From Prostheceraeus crozeri (taxonomy: Eukaryota; Platyhelminthes; Polycladida; Euryleptidae): a stretch of 64,000 nt of DNA. Positions 36,135 through 48,634 of the stretch are shown piece by piece. The notes below the pieces were generated by a model that had not been told where the DNA came from, searched no databases, and worked only from the letters and a program-made list of their open reading frames with translations. The DNA is taken from assembly GCA_907163375.1 (NCBI GenBank), contig CAJQUW010004458.1, positions 62,001-126,000 of the forward strand, in the 5' to 3' direction. The position numbers were made by a program, and so were the translations under genes. The stretch's first letter is position 1. Each line of letters opens with the position of its first letter.

Positions 36135-37809
36135 TGGCGGCTAAGTACGCAGCAAGGATAGCAGAATTGATTGCTCACAGTGATAGCGAGGATGACCAAG
36201 ATGATTTTCTGAATGATATCGAAGACGATGAAGAACAAGATATTGTTGAAATTGACAACCGAAGTGAGAGTTCCTGCTCCGAAGAGAGTGACAATACCTC
36301 CGAAGATGATAGTGAAAACGAAGAGGATAACTTCAAAGGCAAAGATGGAACTACCTGGTCAGGTCGCCCTCCTCATTCTTCATCCTATCGACGTCACAAT
36401 CTGGTAAGAGTGAGATCAGGAGTGCAAATACCTATTCAGAACTGTATAGAACCGATTGACTTTTTCTCTTGCCTATTTACTCCGACAATGATTCGTCATA
36501 TTGTTCAATGCACTAATCGAAGAATGCCTGATCAAATAGAAATAGAATAGATCAAATAGTGACAAAAAAGCGAAAAGTTGATATTGCCGAAATATGGAAG
36601 CGAACTTCGATTCATTATTTGGAGATCGCTGCATTAGCCATGCCTCGAGACAGATTTATGCAGATCAGTCGTTTTATAACTTTTGATGACGTCTCTTGTC
36701 GTACTTCGAATGGTGGCAAGTTTTACAAAATGGATTACATCTTCCAAGAATTTAAAAACAATATTCGTACAGATTACGAGCCTGGATCACACGTGTGTGT
36801 AGATGAGACTTTGTACTCTTTCAGAGGTCATTGTCGCTTTCGACAATATATGAAAAACGAGCCTGCGAGATATGGTTTGAAATATTTCTGTCTTTGCGAT
36901 GTGGATACTGCGTATCTCATGAATGTGAAAATTTATCTTGGCAAGAACACCGACGACGCAGCTCGAGCGAAGAACATTGGTATGAATGTTGTTCTCGAAT
37001 CGACAAAGCCTTTATACAGAACTGGACGTGGAGTTACCACTGATAATTTTTTCACCTCTATTGAACTATCGGACAGATTATGGGCAAATGGACTTACATT
37101 ACTGGGCACACTGCGGCATAATAAGCCCCAGATTCCAGCCTCATTTTTGCCGAGCAAACGTAGAGATATCCATGATAGCCAGTTTGGATTCAGAAGAGAA
37201 AAGACACTCGTTTCTTATGTGCCTCAAAAGAACAAAGCAGTGATATTGTTGTCAACGGAGCATCACAGTCAAAAAATGATTTTATCAAATACAGGTCCTG
37301 AGGTTATTTCGAAACCCGAAATCATTGGTGCTTACAACGCGACAAAGGGTCCTGTCGACACATTTGACAAACTCGTGAGTGAATACACCTGCCGTCGCAA
37401 TACTCGGCGTTGGACGAAGAATGGCAGCCGGTTACAACGCCTTCGTTTTGGAGTGGTCAAAACTTCCACAAAATTTTCAAAGAAATAAGAAACGTCAACG
37501 CCGATTGCGCCTTGAATGCCTCGCAGAACAGTTGATTGCAGAACAAATGAAAAACCGAATCAACAAGTGGAAAGCCACTTCATTTGTCGGTGTACCTACG
37601 TACTTGCGTGAAGCAGCGCAAAGACGCGGGCTTTTTGACGCTTCATTGGACTCAGAACCACCGACGAATTTCGGAACTGGACGATGTTAAAAGTGTGGCA
37701 GAGAGAAGGACCGCAAGAGTCGAAATCGTTGCCACAAATGCAACATGTATCTCTGTGCAGATCATTCGCAACCAAATTTTCTGGTTTGCCATGATTGTTT
37801 TCAGTCGTA
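36135..37809 (+). pseudogene. piggyBac transposase, broken
   Basis: The chosen start MAAKYAARIAEL is followed by a long acidic region (DSEDDQDDFLNDIEDDEEQD onward), typical of piggyBac N-termini, then NCIEPIDFFSCLFT. The core has MPRDRFMQISRFITFDD, VDETLYSFRGHCRFRQY (first catalytic Asp), TTDNFFTSIEL (second) and ATKGPVDTFDKLVSEYTCRR (third). The C-terminus holds a Cys-rich zinc finger (KCGREKD..CHKCNMYLCADH..CHDC). Breaks seen: a stop and frame change at about 36548-36559, where some 35-40 residues usual for the family are missing; a frame change near 37430; and a stop at about 37687 at the start of the Cys-rich finger. Open frames on the other strand are shadows. Confidence 0.9.
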
Positions 37810-38148
37810 AAACACTTGTTCAATTTTAGAATAAATTTTCTTGTTCGCAGCCACATTTTATGGTTTACTGTGATTCTTTACAGTCGTAAAACACTTACCT
37901 AATTCAAAAAATAGATATTTTTGTTCGCAGTCAAATTTTCTGCTTTCCTGTGATTGTCTCCGGTAGTAAGTTACCTGTTCAATTTGAAAAATAGATACTT
38001 TTGATTTTTCATTTAAATTTTGTCTTTTTTTCTTTCAACTGAGGACTCTTAAGTGATCAGATCAACAGGTGCTAATGTAGAGATTATTATTTTATCTTAT
38101 TCAGCAATAATCTCCACCACAGATATCAATAAAACATAAAAAATCTCT

Positions 38149-38166
38149 GGGGTACGTGTGTACCCC
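38149..38166. promoter_or_regulatory. piggyBac subterminal palindrome, right
   Basis: GGGGTACGTGTGTACCCC matches the palindrome near the left end and sits 44 bp inside the right end, followed by ATTTCGTAG in inverted correspondence to the left CTACGAAAT. Confidence 0.6.
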
Positions 38167-38214
38167 ATTTCGTAGGCCATGCTGCCCAAAATATTTTCGG
38201 AGTACGAGGGTTTA

Positions 38215-38559
38215 GCATGATCTGGTGCTCTTTTGCTGGCTAAGTGTTATTTTTTGCATGCTGTCCTACGTAGCGCTAAAATCACATATCTAGTCCTACC
38301 CGCAACCGATTAGGGTCAATAAGTCGAGCCACACATGTATGTCATCGCTTGAAACCACGCAACAACATTTTTACAACTTCATGATAGTTGGCTATACGCC
38401 TATATTGTTAGTGCAATTTCGTATTAAGCACTGAATCTGATCGCTCATAGATATAAATTTATGTATACTTACGTCTTACGTTAACCGTTGTCATCCTTGC
38501 GGAAAATGACCCCCCTTATGCACCCCTTATGAAAATCACAGCCCTAATCTTGCAATTTA
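38215..38559. other. Spacer between piggyBac and RTE element
   Basis: No gene or repeat was recognised. Confidence 0.5.
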
Positions 38560-40300
38560 GTTGCTTACCAAGTTTGAGATCCGTATGTCAAAACAGGCAG
38601 AATGCAATCTTTTCTTATTGTTCCACTCTGTGCTTCTTAAGATAAGGCTTCAATTTCCAAAATGACTTACACGCATTTTCTATTCTTCCTGAAATTTCTT
38701 GATCTTGGCGGAACTGGAGGAAGATCAGCTGACCTAGGTGAACGAAGTCATCGACATACTTGATCTGATAGAACTGTACGGACCATTGGTTAGAACTTTG
38801 GTTTTGTCAATATTTATGTTCAGTCCAGCTTTTCTTGCTTGTTCGTATAATTCATTCAAAAGTTTTTGGAGAGATGTTGCGTCATTCGCAAAGATGACAA
38901 TATCATTTGCAAACCACAAGTTCTGAAGGAGCTCTCCGTCGACTTTAATTCCTGTCTCGTTTGGAAAGTTGCAGCATCTAAAATTCTCCTCTAAAGTGGC
39001 GGTGAAGTGGACTGGAGCTAAAGGGTCCCCTTGATGAACACCACGCTGAACAGGGAATTTCGGACCTCTTGTCTTTAACCCAATTGAAGCTGTTTCACTT
39101 TCACAATTGTGGACTAGGATTTTCCACATCATCCCTGCGTATTCCTTGTTTTCTGATATTCAAGAGCATTGCTGCACGGCTGATGGAATCGAAGGCTTTT
39201 TCGCAATCGATCATGAGTAAGCAGAGAGTCTTGTTATATTGAGTACTTTTCAATCACTTTATTTATCGCATGCAAATGGTCAATTGTTGAATAGCCTTTC
39301 CTGAAGCCGTCTGATTGTGTTCTAATGTATGTTCGACTATTTGCTCTAGAATTCTTGTAAAGACTTTGTACATGTATACATGTCTCAGGGGGCTGATTGG
39401 TCGGTAGTTCTTGATATTTTTACTGCAACCATCTTTATAGATTACTACTGCATCTGCATTTATCCACTCCTGGGGCATCTGACCTTAATTCATTATTCTA
39501 CTGAATGTTTTTGTCATTATCAGAGTCTCTACAACGGCTTTTAGCATTTCACAAATTATATTATTTTCTCCTTGTGTTCTGTTATTCTTCATTTCATTTA
39601 CTGCTACAAGTACTTCATCTTTCATGATTTCGGCAGTTGGATTTTCCTGCTCGTCTTCTTCAATATCTATATCGTCCTTTTCAATATCAACGTTTTGTTT
39701 GTTTGTAGATGGTTATTTCGTCCAAAATCTCGCGTCTGTTTGTAATATCCCACCCACTTTCGGAGATGCATCTCTTCACTTTTCCGCCAGGATTAACTGT
39801 TTCTTGAACTTTTTCAGTGACTTATTTCTCCTTATGACCTCTTCTATCAGTTTTTCGTTACAATCGGCGATGTCATGCTTAATCCTTCGTTTGGTTGATT
39901 TTCTGGTTACAATGGACTCCACTTCTGTCAGGTTGTTTTCTCTTCATATTTTCCGTAATTCCCCACGCTTTCGGATTAAGTCAATTGTTTCATCTGTTAA
40001 CTTTCTGCTTTTTATCGATTTGCTATTCAAAGCGCAAGTCAGCTTAATCACGTCATCGATATCTTCGATCTGCAGGTTGTCGAATCTGTTTGAGAGATTC
40101 AACTGGAATTCGTTCCTACTTTCGAGTATGATGTTCCCTGGAATAGTGAGTTGCCTCATCTTTTTAATTCTTTCATGTTCCTCATTGATTCCAACCTTCG
40201 CTCGTAGAAGACGGTGATCAGAGTCGAAATCAAACCGATATGTATGAGCTGAATGTATGCATATAGACTGGTAAATCCGCTTTTGCATATTTTTCTATGA
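38560..40300 (-). mobile_element. RTE-type LINE relic, 5' truncated
   Basis: Minus-strand pieces in order. The endonuclease end (FDFDSDHRLLRAKVGIN) and linker ending LTDETIDLIRKRGELRKI lie at 40288-39944. RT finger boxes (MPQEWINADAVVIYKDG, NYRPISPL) lie at 39478-39263. The palm and catalytic part (QRGVHQGDPLAP, LWFANDIVIFAND for the FADD box, AGLNINIDKTKV) lie at 39132-38734. The thumb region (YVDDFVHLGQ, CILPVLTYGSQTW) runs to about 38590. These match RTE-clade LINEs, whose endonuclease ends in SDHRLLRA and whose thumb has C-I-L-P-V-L-T-Y-G. The order is correct, with several stops and frame changes and an Asn in the FADD box. Most of the endonuclease is lost. The 197-aa plus-strand frame at 39624-40217 is an antisense shadow. 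Confidence 0.85.
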
Positions 40301-43300
40301 TGACAAGCCGGGATGAATCGATAATGTTCTCATGTACTTTGCTTGTGAATATTCGAATTTTTCAGTTTGCTGTTAACGAATGTGTGTGATAATGTATTCG
40401 AAAGTAAATCAGAGAGAATATCTATCAATATTCTGTGTAAAATAGAGTTGATTTTGAAAGTCTGTTGATCATGTATTTTCAATGTCTGTTTGTATTCAAA
40501 TGAATATAATAGGGTAATAGCGCCATAGATAGATAAAATCATTGCATAAGATCTTCGTCTTATCTTACACATGACACACGAACCTAATCCTTGCCGCGAT
40601 CATGTAAAACCTTCTGAGACTCTGTCAGAACAAATGCTAATCAGATCCATGAAAACTTCGGATGGTTGATTGAATAGCCAGAATGATAAGATAAACTCGT
40701 ATTACTCAATACATTCTTATGACGAAGCTGACTTTGATTAGACTCTCGCTCACCCTTGATGTATTGAATAATATAATTTAAGCAAGATGTCACTGAAAAG
40801 ATGCAGCGAAATATGCAGACAGCACTTTTGTCGAATGCATAGATTATTTGTGACTTTTCTCTTAATTGAGATGACTGAAATTCCTTCATTCCATCCCACA
40901 CATGGATTGGAGCGGCTAATCGCGGTTGAAAAGTATTCTTAAACTCGTATGTAATATACTTCTCCTATTATGCAATAATTTAAAACGTTTTCACATCAAC
41001 TGCAATTAGAATGCTCCACTGAACCTCAATAGGTGTCACTACCCGGTGAAAAATTTCATATTGGTGAGAATATTGCAGGTGAAGGTCGACTTGACATTGC
41101 CGCCAGAGGTTTTTGACAGAATGCATTCTTTGACACAAGGATTGTTAGTCCATGCGCCCAAACGTACAAAAGCCAATCTCTTGCTAGTGTCTTCAATTCC
41201 AATGAACGCGAAAAGAAAAGAACATGCAATCAACGCGTCATTCAAATCGAAAGATGATCATTTTGCTCTTTTAATTTTCAGTGCTTACTTACGATGGATA
41301 TGGGCGAGACTCATCATTTTCTCTCAAACCTCATCGAGTGCATTGCTGAAAAGGGAAAAATGAAACTGAGCATAGCAACAAGTTGGCTCCGCATAATAAT
41401 TTCTTTTCTACATTTAATATCAAGATTCGCTTGTGTAAGAGGTTCTCGAAGTTAATGGCCCACAAACTTTCCACTAGATGCTGTAGACATTGAGTTGTCT
41501 GATAATAATGCCGCGATATCTCAGAACTTGCATTTTCTTTAGCTTTTAGCATTCGCGTTCACCTACAATCCTGCATAATGCAACCACCTACAAGACATCA
41601 TTACCTTTCCAACGCATGCCGCGTGGAAATAACACTTCTCAAACACTTCTCAATATATTTTATTCTATTGACGATTTCTTCAATGAGATTGCTATGAGTT
41701 CAGGACTAAATTTTGCTTGCAAATAATAGATGATTTTGAACATTTTTCTACTAAATTGATCTATTCTCGAGTAATTGAGATTTCGATGTTGCAATTTCAA
41801 TATCTTGAACGCTTAAGATCAACGTCAAAGACATATTAAAGATATGAGAATTTTTGTTGACTTAGGCGAACAACGCAGACAATTCGTACAATTTAGTCGG
41901 TAACTTCCTCAATGACAAGGGATTGAAAATGGCTCTAACGATTTAAGTTGTTGTTGAATCGATCGCTGGAGTTACCATTCATTAATTTTAGTACAAAACG
42001 ATTCAGTTGTCGTTTGTGTCCTCATTTAGTGCTATTGTCAAAGCCGTCGAGTTAGCATAGCGAATGCTTTACCGATGGGTACTTAAAGATCAAATTTTGA
42101 ATATGGAACCTGATAAAAATCTGTGAATTCAGTGAATATGTTCAGGTTTACCATTAGATTAATACATGGGGCAATAATGATAGAATAATAATCCACTAAT
42201 GTCGTGGCCTTGTGATCTAAGTATAGTTTGATCGAGTCAAACCTGAGACTTTTGAAATAGATGCAGTGTGCATTCTCACTAAACACTCAGTAAAAAGGAG
42301 CGAAGATGGGATAAACATAACTCGGCCACATGGAATAAGGTCGCCCGTTTTTACTGTGCTTCTGGATATACATGTAAATAAACAAAGTTTGTTTACTTTT
42401 ATTTTGATAATAATCATAATAGCAATGAGGGACCCTGCAACATTTACACAATCGCTCTTTTCGACTTGTTGAACCTGCTCCCTCCACGTAATCGGTGCCG
42501 CAATCGCCAACATGCCCAATACCGCACAAGCATAGCAGTAGGGATCTTTTTGATGAACTCTTATCGAATAGTGGTAAATATTATACATAATTAATAGCAA
42601 TATTATACACTGTATGCATGTTTAGCTTCCAACAATCTTCATTACCATGCACTTGATAGCAGCGATGACTTCTATCAATGTTTTAGACTTAGAGTACGTG
42701 CTATATGTTAGAAGTTAGCGGTTCTTACGAATCGAAGAATTTAAAACTGAAACTTTGAAACATGATTATATTTAATGAAAGTTTTCATATTCTATATACC
42801 GCATAATAATAAAAGCGATAAGTTGGATCTCTACGTTACAAACGATAAATGTTTGTTTCTGGCATTCTACTTTTTGATATTAGGATATTTTTGAGCGCTG
42901 AGTCACAGATAGAAATTAAAACAGGAAAATGCTCTTTGGCTATTAACATTTCAAAAAAATTCATCATAGAAAACCTTCCAAATAGCAACATAGGCTAAGA
43001 CAGTGACGCAGTGACTGCGGGGTTCCAGAAGTATCTCAAAGTAAAATAAACTGGCACCATTGCTTATGTTGATTAAATTTCACAAAATCTGAAAAGTTTC
43101 AAATTTGATTAAGGGCTTCACCAATTTTACAAATTTCATATGCAGGCAACCCAAAAAGTCTCCATGATTTCGAATTTTAGTTTTAGGAAAAACTGAATAT
43201 TGATACAATTATCATTTAGCCGTTATTTGAACAAGCAGAACTGGGAGCTTTGATACAGAAAATTTGTCAGCCTCTATCCAGTTTTAAGTGTTGCAAACTG

Positions 43301-46300
43301 TCAAAGTTGAGGTGCTATTCCAGTGGGGCAGAACGTCTGTGTCAAGACCTGTCCAAAACAGTCGATTTTGCTCTATGGTTTGGGTAATTGAAACTGTTGG
43401 TTGTGATAGCTCCAAGTTGTACCTGTTAAGGAGGCAGTTTCCAGAATGAGCTTCATCGTTAAAAAAATTGCTTAATTTATTTTCCAATTGAAACCATTTT
43501 ATAAACATATTGCAATCGTCTCTCAAAGTCAAGTTCGTTTGCGGCAATTATTGAACAAATTACGGTTTGTAAGGTATCAAGGTCAATCGTGCCTCATTAT
43601 TATGTGCACTAAGCTTTTTGGAACATCAGACGCTTCAGCTACATCTCGAACAGAACAATTTCACACTCATTCTGTGATCTTAGTACTTGATCGGCTCCAC
43701 TATCCTTAATTATCTTCAATCAGTAACTTAAATCGACAAGTAAATCATGACGAGATGGAATGATAAACCGTCTTACGAGTATCAATAACCATTGCCAGGA
43801 CGATTTATTAATATTACTTATTAATTATTATAACTCCAAATCCTGTTGACCAAAATGGATTTTTACTTGTAGGTTATGTTATGTGTCAAGTATGCAAACT
43901 CAACGAGTCGAATTTGATTGATTCGAAAGCAAGAATTACTAATGTGCGTTCAGTAATCAATCACGGCATGCTGGTGTGGCTATCGATTATTTGCTCGGCA
44001 ACCTGCAACAGCAAATTTAATTAAAACAGGACACGGTTAAAAAATTCGAAGAATCTCGGAAACGGAAGACACTAAAGTTAAATCAACTACCCTAGTGGAA
44101 AATCGTGTACATAATTATGCTACTTAAAGTGAAGAGCGTATGAAATAATTCTAATAACATGCAGTAACTTACCCTGCAGAGTAGGAAGTATAATACATAT
44201 AGCGGCTAGCCAACCCACCGTTCTAAAGGGACAGGAGATAAATTATAACGTATAATCAATTTTTCTTGCAACTATAAATCAAAATCAGAGCTCGGCATGA
44301 AACATGAAGAGAAGATAACCAAAATTATAAATGATGAAAAACAAGAAACATAAGAAACCAAACGAGATATCCATGTACGGAGTCATCAGGGAGGAACCAT
44401 GTGGCTGCATAAAGCAAGGTTTCGGCCCCTAGCCTCCAACCGGTATCATTTGGCGTGGCCAGGCCAGCCATATCGAATGAACGACAAGGAAGATCTCAAC
44501 AAACCAGAGGATTGTGAACAATATATTGATCAATAAGACTGAACAATATGTTTGTATAAAAGCTCCATTTTTACTTGATTAAGCAAAATTTAATTGATGA
44601 TTGCTCTTGTGTGCTTCGTATACTGAACTTCAAATTCGCAGATTTTTGAGGCAGCCCGTTAATGGATCACAAAAAGTGAAAATTTCTTTTTACATACATG
44701 AGCAAACATGGCACTAAAAATATATAAAGAGGAAATAAAGATAAATAGCCAGATGCTGGTACTTATTATGGTGGTTCTCTGCTCAACTTAGTGTGGCTAA
44801 CATGTTCCTAATAATGTTGCTAGCTTACGATCATTCAAATAGCCCTGCAGAGGTATCTTTCTTATCCGTAGTTTCATAACTTACTCTCTGAAAAGAAAAT
44901 GAATTGAATCTTGAATTCCATCGACGAAAACATAATAAACTCAGTAATGATAACAAGTTCATAAAGTAATCAATAATCATCTTCAATATTACTTGAAAAC
45001 TCAGTTGAAAATATGATACCTGGATGTGTGCGTTTCGTGTTTCTTTCTAAGATGTAGAAAAATGTGAAATTAGTTAAGTGCTACAGAGCTATTAATATTT
45101 TGCTTCATGATTTCCACGTTCATTTAATCTTTCATCAGGTTTTCTTGTTCTTAATGTCTTCATAGAATCTTTCTCACAACAAGGGATTACCGCATCTCCT
45201 AGTCGAATTTTTTCGATAAACTATCACATAGCAATTTCGCTTAGATTAATGTACAGATATTCAAGTAGACTTCACCTCAAATAAGTATCCGATGTACCTA
45301 TTACTCTGAAATAAAACATGAAAGTTTTATTTATTTTCTTATATTTCAGTAGATCACGATATTTATGGCAGATCTTTATAGCCTTTCGACGATAATATCG
45401 TCTTAACATATCTATAATTTCAAGGCTTTACTTGCAATTAAGCGAACAAATGATTCATCTGTTGTCAATATGAAAGATTTCTGATGAGACATTGCATGTC
45501 ACGAAATACACTGAAACAATGAGGAAATGATATTCGTTGCCTATGTTTCTGCTTCACTCCAAAATCAGCTATCATATCTCGGCGAAGATAAATTGCGCAT
45601 CTTCTCAACAGAAGTAATGCCTGCAATAAATCAATTAATAGAATATTAAACTACATTCAATCAAGTACAAGCGCACCTTACGTACTACACTATGAGCAGG
45701 TTATCGATCAAAATGTTGAGAACATGGCCTGGAAATACAATAAATCGAGCAAATGAAGCGTTTCAAATTGAGAGAAAAAATGCAAGAGAACGATAAGGAG
45801 GCAAGAGTTTTAAATCTGTCGCATTTCTTCTAATGAAAAACCCCGGCTACTTTATTGTAGCCGGAGTTCTAGTGTAGGCACGAGCTGCAATAAATCGTCA
45901 GAATTATTTTCTTTATATATTATATGCATGCTTTTGGATTTTTAGGTAAAAATTCCGTTTAAATTGTCAGAAATACTGACGACCATTTCTTAATTCTCAA
46001 CTTTTGATGATTATTTGACGTGGATATCTTTGTCACTTTTTCTTGATTAAAGAACATGAGGTTATTGCGAAAGTTAAGTCGCAACACATGTAACAGACGC
46101 AAAATGCTTGTTTGCCCCTTTCACTTCAGAAATGAAAGCTCATCGGCAATTGCTTTGACTGGTAGCGAATGGAAGTTGATATATAATTAGTTAAGCTTTC
46201 AATATGTACCGATACCTGTACTGATACTCACTTCTAAAGACTCGGGCGCTACTCGTTTCGCTAACTTCACCTTCTCGAGGGTTTGGTCACTCACTGACAA

Positions 46301-47537
46301 TCGAATCATTTGATATCAAAATTAATGGCACTGCTAATGAATTCCTGATTTATGATGGCCTTGAGTTTGATAGTTGATTAATCGAAATCACGGTCCAGGC
46401 TGTCCTAGATATTTAGGGATATTTAGAAACGTAACAATAGTGTGGCCCCGGGCTGTATTAGATGGCCAGGGGTCTTTGACTGTCCTTAACGGGTTCTATC
46501 GGAGGCTTGGTTGTATTAGAGGCTCAGATTGTAATTGAAATATGGCACTTGCAAGCAATGGAGTCATTAGAGGAAGGATATTGAAGACTGCAGTTTAAAG
46601 CGTAAAAACACAGTGCCACAAAATGTACTCGTATGTCAGCCATAATTGTCTGAATCATTGATGTTTTAGTGCGGTGAACAATCGCTGTAAGAATACCGGC
46701 AAATTTATTTCCAACTATACCTATGTTTCTAAAGTATGCTGCTGCTGAATCGCACTGAGAATATGCTTCCTTTAGAAAAGTTATGATCCCTTAATATGCT
46801 TAGATAAAAGGAGTTCGACACAAACTTACACTTTATAGAAAAGCATCATAAGATACAAATTCTCTGGGATGCACAGAATGCGGATTATAAGGAACGAGAC
46901 TTTTCAGATGCCGCATTCTTTCATGCCATCACAGCCCTCAATGCTGATGGGTTCAATTTGAACGTTGCTAAAAAAACTTGAAAATAATTCGCTGCACATG
47001 TTCAAATGAAAACAAAAGATAAGAAATCGAAAAAATTACTGTCTCAGATAATTTGAATATGCGGCGTGATCTTTTGATATTAATTCAATTAATAAATTCG
47101 AAGTGGCCCCTTACTTTTCTATTTAAATAATTCTTGACCCAACCACTTTTTCATAATTCCACACGCAATTTTAATAATTTTTGCAACAATAATCGTGCAT
47201 GCAGCTGCTAACGGCTCTTCTTTCTAGATCGCATCGTGATAGAATTAAAATACAAAATGTTCTATAATACGTGCAGGTTTTTGAAATGATATATGAGTAT
47301 GACATATGATGTAAATGTTCATATTTTCTTCAAATAGTTATACTACACGATTTGAAATTATTTTCCATTCATTCGTATCTTCATGAAATGTTGCCTATTA
47401 GAAGAAATAATGACAGCAATAATACAGTTATGAAAACAGCATTTTCAATTACCGGTATGGTAAATTTCGTAGCTAGAATTACTCAGCGATTACTGCAGCG
47501 ATTTCCTTTAAGATAACATGTGCGTTGTGATTCACAA
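40301..47537. other. Long AT-rich stretch with little structure
   Basis: Open on both strands at 41046-41245, with a more balanced residue composition than its surroundings (minus strand includes RLGAWTNNPCVKECILSK), but no family was recognised. The 127-aa minus frame at 42600-42217 is also unrecognised. A hAT-like word CAGTGACGCAGTGACTGCGG is at 43001-43020. Repeated GGCTGTNTTAG-like words occur at 46400-46520. A strong hairpin at 45839-45868 is listed separately. Confidence 0.4.
45839..45868. repeat. Strong GC hairpin
   Basis: A 12-bp stem with one mismatch (45839-45850 against 45857-45868, core CCGGCTAC) encloses the loop TTTATT. It stands out as a GC-rich inverted repeat in AT-rich DNA. 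The function is unknown. It could be an element terminus or a structured RNA element. Confidence 0.5.
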
Positions 47538-47615
47538 TTTTCAAACCATTCTAAAAAACCTATGGTAATCATAGATAGCTCAGTGATGACATCTTAACTG
47601 TCATTCACAACTCCG

Positions 47616-48500
47616 ATGGTGCATATAACTAACATCCGTCAGAAAGTGTCTAGCATGACAGGCATCCCGAAGCCTTCGGTTCACCGAATCCTGCGACGGC
47701 AGTTGGCTTTGTCCCCATACAAACTCCGCCTGTTACAATATCTTAAGCCCGAAGACCACTTAACTCGTCTTGAATTTTCAAGATGGTTTTTAGAGAATTA
47801 CCTAATGTTACCTGATGAAGTACCTATTACCTAATGCCTTCTGGTCAGACGAGGCATATCTTCATCTTGACGGAGATATCAGCAGATACCACTGCCGCAT
47901 CTGAGCCTCATCCAAGCCCACTCATTTCCTTACGAAACCGCTGCATCCAAAAGAGATCTGCGTTTGGTTTGGATTCACAAGTGAATTTAAAGTCACAGCT
48001 TTCTTTTTTAATGGCACAGTGACATCTGAGACATAGTTGCATATTGAGACATAATTGCATATAGAGACATAGTTGCAGAGTTACATATATGTTGCAGGCA
48101 AGTGTCATCCCACAGCCCGCCCAACGTCGTAAATTGTATAAAATCATCTTTATGTAGGATGGTGCGCCGGCCCATTTTGCAAACATCGTGAGGCAGTTCC
48201 TTTATGACAAGTTTTTGCCACAGCGCGTTATTTCTCGTGGATGCCACATTGCATGACCACCCAGGTCGCCTGATTTAATTCCGTTGGATTTTTGGTTTTG
48301 GGGAGCATTGAAAGTGAGAGCTTTTCACTCAAATCCACCAACAATTGATGATTTAAAGATCAGGATAACGGAGGAGTGTAGCCGGTTCATGGTTGAAGAG
48401 CTGCAAAATGCGACTGCTGTCTACTTACTCGTCCGCAATTTGCTCTTGAAAACGGTGGCGGACACATTGAGCATTGCATCTAACAACGATAACCGCTGTA
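47616..48500 (+). pseudogene. mariner-type transposase, broken
   Basis: The N-terminal helix-turn-helix reads SSMTGIPKPSVHRILRRQL, followed by LSPYKLRLLQYLKPEDH and RLEFSRWFLENY. A frame change near 47829 leads into AFWSDEAYLHLDGDISRYH (first Asp) and KPLHPKEICVWFGF. After a disrupted middle come DGAPAHFANIVRQFL (second Asp) and PPRSPDLIPLDFWFWGALK (third, Asp). About 41-42 residues separate the last two Asp, so this belongs with DD41D-like mariner relatives rather than DD34D. At least four stops or frame changes are present, plus an 18-bp tandem expansion at 48028-48081. Confidence 0.82.
48028..48081 (+). repeat. 18-bp tandem repeat, three units
   Basis: Three consecutive 18-bp units begin GAGACATAGTTGCA (second unit has one base change). 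They lie between the first and second catalytic motifs of the mariner-type transposase and replace or expand sequence there. Confidence 0.8.
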
Positions 48501-48634
48501 ATAAATCTCTTTGGAATAATTTTCTACTTTTAATTTTTCACAAGGTATTGAAAAGTTATCCATTACTTCTATTACTGTTATTCTTATTTGTACAAATAAT
48601 CAACCATTGATGAAGATACGAATGGTTTGAAAAA

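Larger units (their letters stand above)
35253..38210 (+). mobile_element. piggyBac-type DNA transposon with both ends
   Basis: The element is 2958 bp. Termini are CCCTCGCACTACGAAA (left) and, inverted, CCCTCGTACTCCGAAA (right). TTTA flanks both sides (35249-35252 and 38211-38214). piggyBac normally targets TTAA, so this is an atypical or mutated duplication. Just inside each end is CTACGAAATGGGG leading into an 18-bp palindrome. The right end carries 27 extra bp before it. A transposase gene with the piggyBac DDD core and C-terminal Cys-rich finger fills 36135-37809. Confidence 0.9.
47538..48634 (+). mobile_element. mariner-type element (DD41D-like) relic
   Basis: A short inverted pair TTTTCAAACCATTC (47538-47551) and its inverse (48620-48633) brackets the transposase remnants and probably marks the ends of a 1.1-kb element, although clean TA flanks are not visible on the left. 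The interior is GC-richer than its neighbours. Confidence 0.6.

Noticed and set aside
39624-40217. 197-codon plus-strand open frame
   Set aside because: It is antisense to the RTE-type LINE, whose minus-strand reading gives clear RT and endonuclease motifs. Its Ser/Phe/Leu-rich composition is an antisense artefact.
42217-42600. 127-codon minus frame as a membrane or Cys-rich protein
   Set aside because: No recognisable family and no splice context. Another frame on the same strand is equally open over much of it.
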